Positions 6,494-13,043 of a stretch of DNA of 14,436 nucleotides are shown one piece after another (within the stretch, counting starts at the first letter, position 1; each line of letters starts with the position of its first letter). The notes under the pieces were generated by a model that was given only the letters and a program-made list of their open reading frames with translations, had not been told where the DNA came from and made no database searches. Origin of the DNA: a bacterium (GTDB lineage Bacteria; Zixibacteria; MSB-5A5; GN15; FEB-12). The DNA lies in the NCBI GenBank assembly GCA_030612965.1, contig JAUWMW010000030.1, forward strand, positions 1 to 14,436. Reading direction: 5' to 3'. The position numbers and the translations under genes were made by a program.

Positions 6494-8623
6494 ATGACTA
6501 ACACTACTCCGTTGAAACTCGCTATCCTATGGCATATGCATCAACCGAATTATCAGGAGCCCGGCTCCAATCGGATGGTGCTTCCGTGGGTCCGTCTGCA
6601 CGCCACTAAAGACTATCTCGATATGCTGCTCACTGTTGGTGAGTACGAGAACGTTCGCGTGACGTTCAATCTGGTGCCGTCTCTGTTGGATCAGCTTCAA
6701 ATGTACGTGGACGGCGGCTCTGATCCGCATCTGGATCTTTCCCGCCTGCGAGCCGAGGATATGACTCCGAGTCAGAAAGCCGACCTCCTGGAGAGTTTCT
6801 TCGCGGCTAATCTTTCTCACATGATCGAACCGCACCGACGCTATCATGAACTGTTCCGAAAGGCCAAAAACGGTGCGGGCGGGGAGGTGCTGCCTTCACT
6901 GTTTTCGTCGCAGGAAATCAGGGACCTGCAGGTCTGGTCCAATCTGGTATGGGCCGATCCGATGTTCCATGCCGAATCACCCCTCAAGGAGTTGTTAGTC
7001 CAGGGGCGCAACTTCAGCGAGGAACAGAAGCAAGCGCTTCTTGATTGGCAGATAGATATTATGGGGAAGATATTGCCTGCCTATCGTGATTACTTCAAAC
7101 GGCAAAAGGCAGACATCTCGTTCACGCCGTACTACCATCCGATCCTCCCGCTCCTGTGCGATACCGATGTCGCTCTTGAAGCCATTCCCAGGTTGACGTT
7201 GCCCGACAAACGCTTTTGTCATCCGGAGGACGCCGAGTGGCACATTCGTCGATCGATGGAGAAGTTTGAGGAATGGTTTGACGCCCCGATGGCAGGTATG
7301 TGGCCTTCGGAGGGCTCGGTGTCCGAGGAGGTCGCCGAGATGTTGATCCGTCTAGGCGTGAAGTGGGTTGCCACTGATGAAGAAATCCTGTACGGTTCCC
7401 TCAAGAAGTCCGATATGGACCCACGATCACACCCAATCCACGCCGTCTACGAATACGGCTCGGGGCTGAAGCTCTTTTTCAGAGACCACGCTCTGTCCGA
7501 CCGAATCGGTTTCGTCTATTCCGGTTGGGACGCCGACAGAGCGGCTGAGGACTTCGTCGGTCATCTGACCAGGTTGCGTCAGTTACTGGCCGATCGTCTT
7601 GACCAGGTGGTGGTGCCTGTGATTTTGGATGGTGAGAACGCCTGGGAGTACTTCCCCAACGACGGTCGTGATTTTCTAAACGAGTTGTATCGCCGTCTGA
7701 ACGATGATCCTCTGATCCGGACAGTAACCCTGACGGAGGCGGCGCGGAACCTGAAATCTCAATCGTTGCCTTCACTCTTTGCCGGAAGTTGGATCAATCA
7801 CAGTTTCAGTATCTGGATTGGTCATCAGGAAGACAATGCCGCCTGGGATCTTCTGAGTGAGGCCCGTAATACCTTAACGGAGTTTGAAAAGCAACACTCT
7901 GATTTCGACCCTGATCTTCTCACGGCCGCCTGGCGGCAGATTTACATTGCCGAGGGTTCCGACTGGTGCTGGTGGTATGGCGATGAACATCGCGGCGCCG
8001 GCAATGAGCAGTTTGATCGCATCTTTCGCCGGCACCTCATGGCTGTGTACGAATTGCTGGGATTGGAGGTTCCGGCCAGACTGTATGATCCCATCTATCA
8101 CGCCGGCGCCGGTCTCAAAGCCGTGTTGCCTGACGCCCTGGTGACACCTGAGATTGATGGTCGTCTGTCCGACTTCTACGAATGGGCTGGTGCCGGTTAC
8201 TTCGATTGCCTCAAAGCGGGCGGCGCCATGCATCGCGTTGAGCGTTACCTCTCGAAGATACATTTCGCTTATGACCACCAGCGACTGTATATTCGGCTTG
8301 ACTTTGTTGATGTGAAAGCCTTAGCATTAGTCAAGAAGCCGGTTTTTCAGATCGCTTTTTTCACCCCGGAGGTGCGACATCTTATGTTGACGCCAACCGG
8401 CGCGGATGAGGTGGCCGAAAAGGCTGGCTGGTATCAGTACTGCCTTGGTGACATGCTTGAGCTTGCCGTGGATCGGTCTTGGTTATGGGAGGAAGGCTTC
8501 GGCCGGGTTGGCTTGACGGTGACGCTGTTGGACGGGCAGGAAAACCTGGAGAACTGGCCCGTGGATGAACTAATTGAAATCAACGTGGCTGAGAAAAACA
8601 AAGAGATGTTTTGGCCGGCATAG
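6494..8623 (+). CDS. Glycoside hydrolase family 57 protein (COG1449-type)
   Basis: GH57 enzymes act on alpha-glucans as amylases, glucanotransferases or branching enzymes through a retaining mechanism in a (beta/alpha)7 barrel. This 709-residue protein has no signal peptide, so it is probably cytoplasmic and glycogen- or maltodextrin-directed. Visible motifs: HMHQPNY (14-20, region 1), GMWPSEGSVSEE (268-279) with E273 as likely nucleophile, FFRDHALSDRIGF (328-340) carrying the candidate acid/base Asp (D331 or D336), DGENAWEYF (379-387) and SWINHSFSIWIGHQEDNAAW (432-451). Residues from about 540 form an extra C-terminal beta-rich domain (IDGRLSDF, HFAYDHQRLYIRLDF) reminiscent of the C-terminal domains of glucodextranase-like enzymes. 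AAGGTGG precedes the ATG. The exact substrate cannot be assigned from motifs. Confidence 0.92.
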   Translation: MTNTTPLKLAILWHMHQPNYQEPGSNRMVLPWVRLHATKDYLDMLLTVGEYENVRVTFNLVPSLLDQLQMYVDGGSDPHLDLSRLRAEDMTPSQKADLLESFFAANLSHMIEPHRRYHELFRKAKNGAGGEVLPSLFSSQEIRDLQVWSNLVWADPMFHAESPLKELLVQGRNFSEEQKQALLDWQIDIMGKILPAYRDYFKRQKADISFTPYYHPILPLLCDTDVALEAIPRLTLPDKRFCHPEDAEWHIRRSMEKFEEWFDAPMAGMWPSEGSVSEEVAEMLIRLGVKWVATDEEILYGSLKKSDMDPRSHPIHAVYEYGSGLKLFFRDHALSDRIGFVYSGWDADRAAEDFVGHLTRLRQLLADRLDQVVVPVILDGENAWEYFPNDGRDFLNELYRRLNDDPLIRTVTLTEAARNLKSQSLPSLFAGSWINHSFSIWIGHQEDNAAWDLLSEARNTLTEFEKQHSDFDPDLLTAAWRQIYIAEGSDWCWWYGDEHRGAGNEQFDRIFRRHLMAVYELLGLEVPARLYDPIYHAGAGLKAVLPDALVTPEIDGRLSDFYEWAGAGYFDCLKAGGAMHRVERYLSKIHFAYDHQRLYIRLDFVDVKALALVKKPVFQIAFFTPEVRHLMLTPTGADEVAEKAGWYQYCLGDMLELAVDRSWLWEEGFGRVGLTVTLLDGQENLENWPVDELIEINVAEKNKEMFWPA

Positions 8624-8653
8624 CCTGCCGCTTCGGAACGCCAGGGAGGCGCT

Positions 8654-9064
8654 ATGACAGATTCGTTTTTTCAAGACAACGCCGACGAGAAACCGACCGG
8701 GGAAATTCCCGGTCTTGACGAGGCCGCGCAGGACAGTTCCGGCAGTTCGAAGACTGAAGGGTTCGTCTCGGATGAGGGGCATATGGCCGCTATCATGGCG
8801 TACATCCCGCTGTTATGCTTCGTACCGCTCTTGAGCATGAAAGATAATAAAGAGGCGCGCTTTCACGCTCGCCAGGGAGTGCTGTTGTTCCTCATCGAAC
8901 TGGTCGCGGTATTGTTCCTGATTGACGCCATATCCGATCTGGTGTTCAAGGGCATCCTGATCGGTGCTGTGGCATTATCGGTGGCTGGTATCGTATTCGC
9001 CATCCAGGGAAAGAACTACCGCTTGCCGATCATTGGTGACCTGGCCGACAAAGCCAAGCTCTGA
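8654..9064 (+). CDS. DUF4870/Tic20-like small membrane protein
   Basis: This 136-residue protein has an acidic, disordered-looking N-terminus (1-40), then the DUF4870-type core: HMAAIMAYIPLLCFVPLL (43-60), the signature ARFHARQGVLLF (68-79) and transmembrane helices at about 75-94 and 98-117, ending in a short basic tail. The family is of unknown function and usually inner-membrane. GGGAGG lies close upstream of the ATG, 30 bases after the GH57 stop, so it is probably the third gene of the same operon. A perfect inverted repeat TCTGAGT/ACTCAGA (9060-9066 and 9081-9087) spans its stop codon, with no T-tract. Confidence 0.85.
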   Translation: MTDSFFQDNADEKPTGEIPGLDEAAQDSSGSSKTEGFVSDEGHMAAIMAYIPLLCFVPLLSMKDNKEARFHARQGVLLFLIELVAVLFLIDAISDLVFKGILIGAVALSVAGIVFAIQGKNYRLPIIGDLADKAKL

Positions 9065-9137
9065 GTGGGCGTAGAACCATACTCAGACTCAGCGAAGATT
9101 CTTCGGTAGTGTCGCCAATACAGGAAGGTCCATCGCC

Positions 9138-9968
9138 ATGAATAATACTCGCCCCAAACTGTTCATCTACGCGATAGCGGCTGCTTGTTTGGTCCTCTTG
9201 CTGTCATGCGCTACTACTGGTCCCAGCGGGCAGAAATCGTTCATTATCATCCCGTCCGGTCAAGAGGTCGAGATCGGCGCCGGTATGGCGCAGCAGGTAG
9301 AGGGAACCGAGACTATCCTGCCCGATTCGGTTTGGCAGGCATATCTGGCCGAGGTGGGGCATAAGATCGTTGATATCTGTGACCGGCAGGATATTGAGTA
9401 CCATTTCAAAGTCATTCAGTGCGATCAGGTCAACGCCTTCGCGGCGCCGGGCGGTTACGTCTACTTTTATACCGGACTGTTGCGCGAGATGGATAACGAG
9501 GCGGAAATGGCGGCGGTCATGGCGCATGAGATTTCGCACGTCGTCGCGCGACACGGCATCAAGCGGCTCCAGAAAGCACTCGGGGTGGCGTTGGCCTACG
9601 AGTTGGCCTTTGGAGGCGAAGGGGCAGGACAAGCGTTGGATGCTGCCATCGGACTGGGGATGGGGCTGGTCTTTGCCGGTTACTCGCGCGGCGCCGAACG
9701 TGAGGCGGATCGGTTCGGTATTCATTACATGGCGAAGGCCGGTTACAATCCTCAGGGTGCTCTCGGGATGTTCGACAAACTTGCGGCGCTTGGTGATCGT
9801 GGCTCACCGAACGTCTTCGACAAACTGGCCAGTTCTCATCCTGAGACGCAGGAACGGATCGCCAACGCCAACGCTCAGATCAACGAGATGCAACCACTTC
9901 CGCTCGGTCTGACGCTGGGCGAAGCTCGCTACCAACAGATGCTCAAGCGTTTCCCGTCGAAGAAGTGA
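9138..9968 (+). CDS. M48-family zinc metalloprotease lipoprotein
   Basis: This 276-residue protein has a lipoprotein signal peptide ending in lipobox LLSC (C24), so the mature protein is lipid-anchored and periplasmic. The M48 catalytic core includes FAAPGGYVYFYTGLL (101-115), the zinc motif HEISH (130-134, catalytic E131), GYSRGAEREAD (181-191) supplying the third zinc ligand in ExxxD (E187), and SSHPETQERI (232-241). The length and order match the YfgC/BepA and LoiP-type single-domain M48 proteases without a TPR tail, which are known in E. coli for outer-membrane protein quality control. A separate TPR protein is encoded three genes upstream. GGAAGG lies before the ATG. There is a 73-base gap after the DUF4870 gene; co-transcription is likely but not certain. 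Confidence 0.93.
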   Translation: MNNTRPKLFIYAIAAACLVLLLSCATTGPSGQKSFIIIPSGQEVEIGAGMAQQVEGTETILPDSVWQAYLAEVGHKIVDICDRQDIEYHFKVIQCDQVNAFAAPGGYVYFYTGLLREMDNEAEMAAVMAHEISHVVARHGIKRLQKALGVALAYELAFGGEGAGQALDAAIGLGMGLVFAGYSRGAEREADRFGIHYMAKAGYNPQGALGMFDKLAALGDRGSPNVFDKLASSHPETQERIANANAQINEMQPLPLGLTLGEARYQQMLKRFPSKK

Positions 9969-9980
9969 GTTTCCTGGTAG

Positions 9981-10018
9981 GTCAGGATCCTTGCGATCCT
10001 GACACAGGCGCAGCCTGT
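9981..10018. repeat. Two back-to-back perfect hairpins after the M48 gene
   Basis: GTCAGGATC/GATCCTGAC (9981-9989 and 9995-10003, loop CTTGC) is immediately followed by ACAGGC/GCCTGT (10004-10009 and 10013-10018, loop GCA). Both stems are perfect and no spacer separates them. There is no T-tract, so it is not a classical terminator; it looks like a REP-type dispersed element that could stabilise the 3' end of the upstream mRNA. Confidence 0.55.
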
Positions 10019-10173
10019 TCATGGCGACACACGGGGACGTACGCCGTGCACAATAAAGCCTCCGCAGACGTACTCGGGCTGTCCACCCATAACCTCCTGC
10101 AATGTCGTGACATAGGTCGATGTTGAAAAGTTGACAAAACCGGACTTTCTTGCCCCTCAAGGAAATACTTCGG

Positions 10174-10201
10174 AAAACCTTTCCAATGTTGGGAAGTTTT
10201 T
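10174..10201 (+). terminator. Possible intrinsic terminator downstream of the M48 gene
   Basis: CTTTCC (10179-10184) and GGGAAG (10191-10196) pair around loop AATGTT, followed by TTTTT (10197-10201) and preceded by AAAA, so it could work in both directions. The stem has six pairs including one G-U, hence moderate strength. It would end transcripts of the 5790-9968 operon. Confidence 0.4.
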
Positions 10202-10220
10202 GTTGATTTGAATGTTGCGA

Positions 10221-10257
10221 GGCCGTTTCCTAGCGTTAGGTATAAATGGAAATGGCC
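10221..10257. promoter_or_regulatory. 10-bp inverted repeat enclosing a TATAAA box
   Basis: GGCCGTTTCC (10221-10230) pairs with GGAAATGGCC (10248-10257) across all ten positions (one G-T). The 17-base interval contains TATAAA (10241-10246). No good -35 sits at 16-18 bases; TTGCGA (10215-10220) is 20 bases away. It could be an operator covering a promoter, or an RNA hairpin. Confidence 0.35.
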
Positions 10258-10293
10258 GCGAGTTCCCGGGCAGGAAGTGGTCAATTCTCCAGC

Positions 10294-10318
10294 AGAGTGA
10301 CGGAGTTGTCACTTTATT
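10294..10318 (+). terminator. Terminator-like hairpin with TTATT tail
   Basis: AGTGAC/GTCACT (10296-10301 and 10308-10313) is a perfect six-pair stem with loop GGAGTT. It can be extended by a G-U and an A-U pair, and TTATT follows. No protein gene ends close upstream, so if functional it ends either read-through from the M48 operon or a short untranslated transcript. Confidence 0.35.
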
Positions 10319-10564
10319 GGACAAGGGCGTCTAACCTGATATGGTTGAACGTTTTGACATGGGTTTAAGCTGTCTTGGCCTCGGGAAAGCTCAAGAACCG
10401 AACAAACCGGCTGTTTTTGCCTTCCGCCGGATTTTCCCCAAGCCACAGCTTTGACCGCTCACCGGGACTTTGCGCGTCTGGAAATGGGATGTAAGACAAC
10501 AGCTTAGCGGCAAGCTGAACTGATCTGAAAAGCTTTTGCTAAACTGCCACAGGTGGTGTCTTCC

Positions 10565-10580
10565 GGGCACTTGGGTTGCA
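10565..10580 (+). promoter_or_regulatory. Sigma-54-type (-24/-12) promoter of the second PorV-like gene
   Basis: GGGCAC (10565-10570), five bases, then TTGCA (10576-10580) matches the sigma-54 consensus TGGCAC-N5-TTGCA at all but the first base, with the invariant GG and GC at the required spacing. Transcription would start near 10590, giving a leader of about 30 bases before the ATG at 10622. No equally good sigma-70 promoter is present; the only competitor is a TAGAAT (10583-10588) lacking a -35. Dyads at 10500-10517 and 10528-10537 lie 50-90 bases upstream, the usual range for enhancer-binding-protein sites. Confidence 0.5.
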
Positions 10581-10621
10581 ATTAGAATGAGCAACCTCAA
10601 GGGACCGGAAGGCAGGTATTG

Positions 10622-11566
10622 ATGAACAGGGTACTTAACAGGATTGTATTCGTTTGGATTCTCCTCCTGGCATTGGTGGCTATAATTGGCCGCGTGACGG
10701 TAGCTGCCCCTAATGGCGGTCGGACCGCCGCGGATTTCCTGCAGATTGGCATCGGCGCGCGAGCGGCCGGCCTGGGTGGCGCGTTCACGGCGGTTTCGGA
10801 TGATGCCGGGGCTTGTTACTGGAATCCGGCCGGCCTGACCGGTGTGAACGGCGGCGAGGTAGTGCTGGGGCATTTTTCCTGGTATCAGGATATCAAACTG
10901 GAGTACGGCGCAGTGGCCTTGAGGACCGGTGAACGCACCAGTCTGGCGGCTTCGATTACGTATTTGAGTTATGGGCAGATCGACGGCTACAATCTCGACG
11001 GTACATCCTCGAACGAAGAAATCGCTGCCTATGATTGGGCGGGTGGAATCTCGCTTGGTTACAAGCTGAACCAGAGATTGTCGTTGGGTGTGACGGGCAA
11101 GTTCGTCAATCAGCGGCTGGACGATGTCAGCGGTTCTGCTTATGCGCTCGATTTAGGTGCTCGCTATGACTTCGATCGTTTCTCGGTGGCGGCAGTGCTG
11201 ACCAATCTCGGCACCAAGATGGACTTTGCCGGCGTGTCCGAGGATCTGCCTTCGGCGGCTCGCCTGGCTGTGTCGGTGCGGCCCTTTGGTGACGCCTTCG
11301 CCACCTCGGTTGAGTTCGATCGGCAGTTACACGGCGGCACTACCATTCGGCACGGTGTTGAGTACAGTTATGAAGGGCGCTATTTCGTCCGAACCGGCTA
11401 TCACTACCTGCCGAATATGGACCAGCGCAGTTTTGGGCCGGGTCTGAGCTTTGGGGTCGGCGCTCGGTTCAATCGAGCGCAGGTTGATTACGCCTTTACG
11501 CCGGGAGAAAAGTACGCCTCTGAAGATCTTCATCGTCTCTCACTGAAGTTTCAGTGGGGACAATAG
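10622..11566 (+). CDS. PorV/PorQ-like outer-membrane protein, second copy
   Basis: This 314-residue protein has a signal peptide (hydrophobic 9-24, probable cleavage after VAA at 27-29). It is followed by the PorV/UPF0164 motif block FLQIGIGARAAGLGGAFTAV (39-58), then DD and YWNPAGL (66-72). Beta-strand-like alternation continues to the end, where HRLSLKFQW forms the last strand, although the chain finishes with Gly-Gln instead of an aromatic residue. It is much shorter than the copy at 4175-5617 and similar to it mainly in the N-terminal block. The ATG at 10622 follows GGAAGGCAGG. A TTG one codon earlier is not preferred. Its position after a sigma-54-type promoter and before a sugar transferase suggests a role in regulated surface assembly or export; the substrate is unknown. 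Confidence 0.85.
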   Translation: MNRVLNRIVFVWILLLALVAIIGRVTVAAPNGGRTAADFLQIGIGARAAGLGGAFTAVSDDAGACYWNPAGLTGVNGGEVVLGHFSWYQDIKLEYGAVALRTGERTSLAASITYLSYGQIDGYNLDGTSSNEEIAAYDWAGGISLGYKLNQRLSLGVTGKFVNQRLDDVSGSAYALDLGARYDFDRFSVAAVLTNLGTKMDFAGVSEDLPSAARLAVSVRPFGDAFATSVEFDRQLHGGTTIRHGVEYSYEGRYFVRTGYHYLPNMDQRSFGPGLSFGVGARFNRAQVDYAFTPGEKYASEDLHRLSLKFQWGQ

Positions 11567-11596
11567 CGTTTTGGGACCTGCTCCCAACTCGATGAG

Positions 11597-11624
11597 AAGG
11601 CTGGCCAAGAGCCGGTTTTCTTCT
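11597..11624 (+). terminator. Intrinsic terminator after the second PorV-like gene
   Basis: CTGGC (11601-11605) pairs with GCCGG (11611-11615) around loop CAAGA, extended by AAGG/TTTT pairing, and followed by a TTTTCTTCT tract. It lies 30 bases after the stop codon. A second hairpin without a T-tract, TTGGGA/TCCCAA (11571-11587), precedes it. Confidence 0.55.
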
Positions 11625-11703
11625 GTCCTCTGATTCATCATTAGGCGCAACCGGTTGCAGATATTGTACCGCTTTGCGCAGACAACTGCGGCCCTGCACC
11701 GGC

Positions 11704-11732
11704 TTGCTTTCAGGATTGTAATAGTCTATTAT
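11704..11732 (+). promoter_or_regulatory. Sigma-70 promoter for the sugar transferase
   Basis: TTGCTT (11704-11709) and TATTAT (11727-11732) are 17 bases apart. Predicted start is near 11739. A perfect 12-bp palindrome, GCAACCGGTTGC (11647-11658), lies 45 bases upstream of the -35 and could be a regulator site. Confidence 0.5.
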
Positions 11733-12151
11733 TCGGGGATCGAAATCGCTGCAGAACCTGTTGTGGTTACTCAGGTTACGGACTAGCAGTCAGGACCTCA
11801 AAATCTGCCAAACCTTCCAATCCACTGCTCTTATTGGCAGTGGTTTTGCTGAACATACCAAAGCGAACTGGAGGGACGCAACTTCCGAGAGTGGGCGTCC
11901 TCACTGAAATTATAAACAATACGGACAATTCTGCTACTGCGACGGCAATTCGGATTCAGTTAGTGATGAACAGCGAGATCAGTTCAAAGGCGAATATCAG
12001 TTCTGAGTCGGCAGTGGCTCTTCCGGTTTCCTCGGCCGGTTATGGTGTCGCTTCCGGAGTCCATACGGTCTCAATTGACCGCACCGGCAATTCGGCTCTC
12101 GGGATGGGGCAATACGCAAGTTACTACTACGGCGAATATTTCAAGGGCATT

Positions 12152-12901
12152 ATGTTTCTTCTGGCCACAACCATGTTTATATTGGTTGTGCCAGCGTTTT
12201 TGGCCAAGCCGGCCCGGGTGAAAGCTATGTTGAGTAGAGTTGCCAAGAGATCGATAGATATCATCGGATCGTTGGTTGGGATTATACTGACCCTACCGGT
12301 GTGGATAATTCTGCCGATTCTCATCAAGCTGGATTCCCGCGGTCCCGTATTCTATGTTCAGACTCGGGTAGGGCGCAACAGACGGCAGCGCGACCGTCGA
12401 TACTGCCAGCGAACCGACGTGGACGATCATCGCAAGCGCAGCCGGCGGCGAGTCAACGCCAATGGAGTGCCGTTCAATGTCTACAAGTTCCGCACTATGG
12501 TGGACAAAGCCGAGGCACGATCCGGCCCGGTTTGGGCCACGGCCAATGATCCGCGGGTTACCACTCTCGGGGCGATATTGCGCAAGACCCGGCTGGACGA
12601 AATCCCGCAGTTCGTAAATGTCCTCTTAGGCCAGATGTCTCTGGTCGGCCCGCGACCGGAACGTCCCAACTTTGTTGAGAAATACAGCGCCAAGTTCGAT
12701 GATTACGCCAAGCGTCTCAATGTCAAGCCGGGCCTCACCGGTCTGGCCCAGGTTGTGAGTGGCTATGATTCATCGGATGAGTCAGTGAGGATCAAGCTGG
12801 AACACGATCTCAAGTACATCAACACCTGGTCGCTCTGGCTCGACATAAAGATTCTCTGCCGCACCGTTATCGTCGTTCTGACCGGGCGCGGCGCCTGTTA
12901 G
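12152..12901 (+). CDS. Polyprenyl-phosphate phosphoglycosyl transferase (bacterial sugar transferase)
   Basis: Such enzymes (WcaJ/PglC superfamily, Pfam Bac_transf) move a sugar-1-phosphate from a UDP-sugar to undecaprenyl phosphate, the first membrane step of exopolysaccharide or O-antigen synthesis. From ATG 12152 the protein has 249 residues: an N-terminal hydrophobic stretch (1-18), the re-entrant membrane helix KRSIDIIGSLVGIILTLP (32-49), DSRGPVFYVQTRVG (61-74), KFRTM (112-116), RKTRLDEIPQ (144-153) with catalytic dyad D149-E150, GPRPE (166-170) and KPGLTGLAQ (192-200). Between RVGRN and the VYKFRTM block is an Arg-rich insert (about 77-106). AAGGG lies 4 bases before this ATG; the frame stays open upstream to 11834, so the real start may be earlier. 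Followed by a terminator; apparently monocistronic. Confidence 0.88.
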   Translation: MFLLATTMFILVVPAFLAKPARVKAMLSRVAKRSIDIIGSLVGIILTLPVWIILPILIKLDSRGPVFYVQTRVGRNRRQRDRRYCQRTDVDDHRKRSRRRVNANGVPFNVYKFRTMVDKAEARSGPVWATANDPRVTTLGAILRKTRLDEIPQFVNVLLGQMSLVGPRPERPNFVEKYSAKFDDYAKRLNVKPGLTGLAQVVSGYDSSDESVRIKLEHDLKYINTWSLWLDIKILCRTVIVVLTGRGAC

Positions 12902-12935
12902 GACAGCCAGCCCCGTCGGTCATCACCCTCACCTC

Positions 12936-12964
12936 AGCCGAAATCTCCATCGGCTTTCTGTTTA
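12936..12964 (+). terminator. Intrinsic terminator after the sugar transferase
   Basis: AGCCGA (12936-12941) and TCGGCT (12950-12955) form a perfect six-pair stem with an 8-base loop, followed by the T-rich run TTCTGTTTATT. It lies 34 bases after the stop codon and directly before the next promoter. Confidence 0.6.
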
Positions 12965-12971
12965 TTCAAAC

Positions 12972-13000
12972 TTGTCCCGCCTCGATCAATACCGTATAAT
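12972..13000 (+). promoter_or_regulatory. Sigma-70 promoter of the PEGA/lipoprotein operon
   Basis: TTGTCC (12972-12977) and a perfect TATAAT (12995-13000) are 17 bases apart. Predicted start is near 13007. This makes GTG 13017 an almost leaderless start and ATG 13044 a start with a leader of about 37 bases. Confidence 0.65.
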
Positions 13001-13043
13001 TCCGATAACGGAATAGGTGAACAGTTCAATTCGGGATAGCTCA

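Larger units (their letters stand above)
9969..10621. other. 653-bp gene-free region rich in dyad symmetries
   Basis: I see no convincing protein gene here; the longest minus-strand frame (10391-10873) runs deep into the second PorV-like gene and is a shadow. The region contains a tandem hairpin pair (9981-10018), a smaller dyad CACGG/CCGTG (10030-10048), a terminator-like hairpin (10179-10201), a 10-bp inverted repeat around a TATAAA box (10221-10257), a second terminator-like hairpin (10294-10318), a dyad CCGGC/GCCGG followed by ATTTT (10407-10434), CAGCTT/AAGCTG (10500-10517), the palindrome AAAAGCTTTT (10528-10537) and a sigma-54-type promoter (10565-10580). Confidence 0.6.
11567..12151 (+). 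other. Interval between second PorV-like gene and sugar transferase core
   Basis: It holds a terminator (11597-11624), a palindrome (11647-11658) and a promoter (11704-11732), then about 400 bases that may be a leader or the coding N-terminus of the transferase. The transferase frame is open from 11645, but its first start-type codon is TTG 11834. The TTG at 11834, ATG 11966 and ATG 12104 all lack a well-placed ribosome binding site. The predicted peptide 11834-12100 is Ser/Thr/Asn-rich; no family is recognised. Confidence 0.5.

Noticed and set aside
9370..9912. 180-codon plus-strand frame inside the M48 protease gene
   Set aside because: It is rich in Arg, Trp and Ser with no family match, while the other frame has a full zinc-protease signature and lipobox.
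10131..10159. Promoter from the TTGACA at 10131
   Set aside because: The sequence 16-18 bases downstream (around CCCTCA) has no resemblance to a -10 box.
10391..10873. 160-codon minus-strand frame across the gene-free region into the second PorV-like gene
   Set aside because: Nearly half lies antisense to a well-supported signal peptide and PorV motif, and no ribosome site or conserved motif was seen. It is treated as chance.
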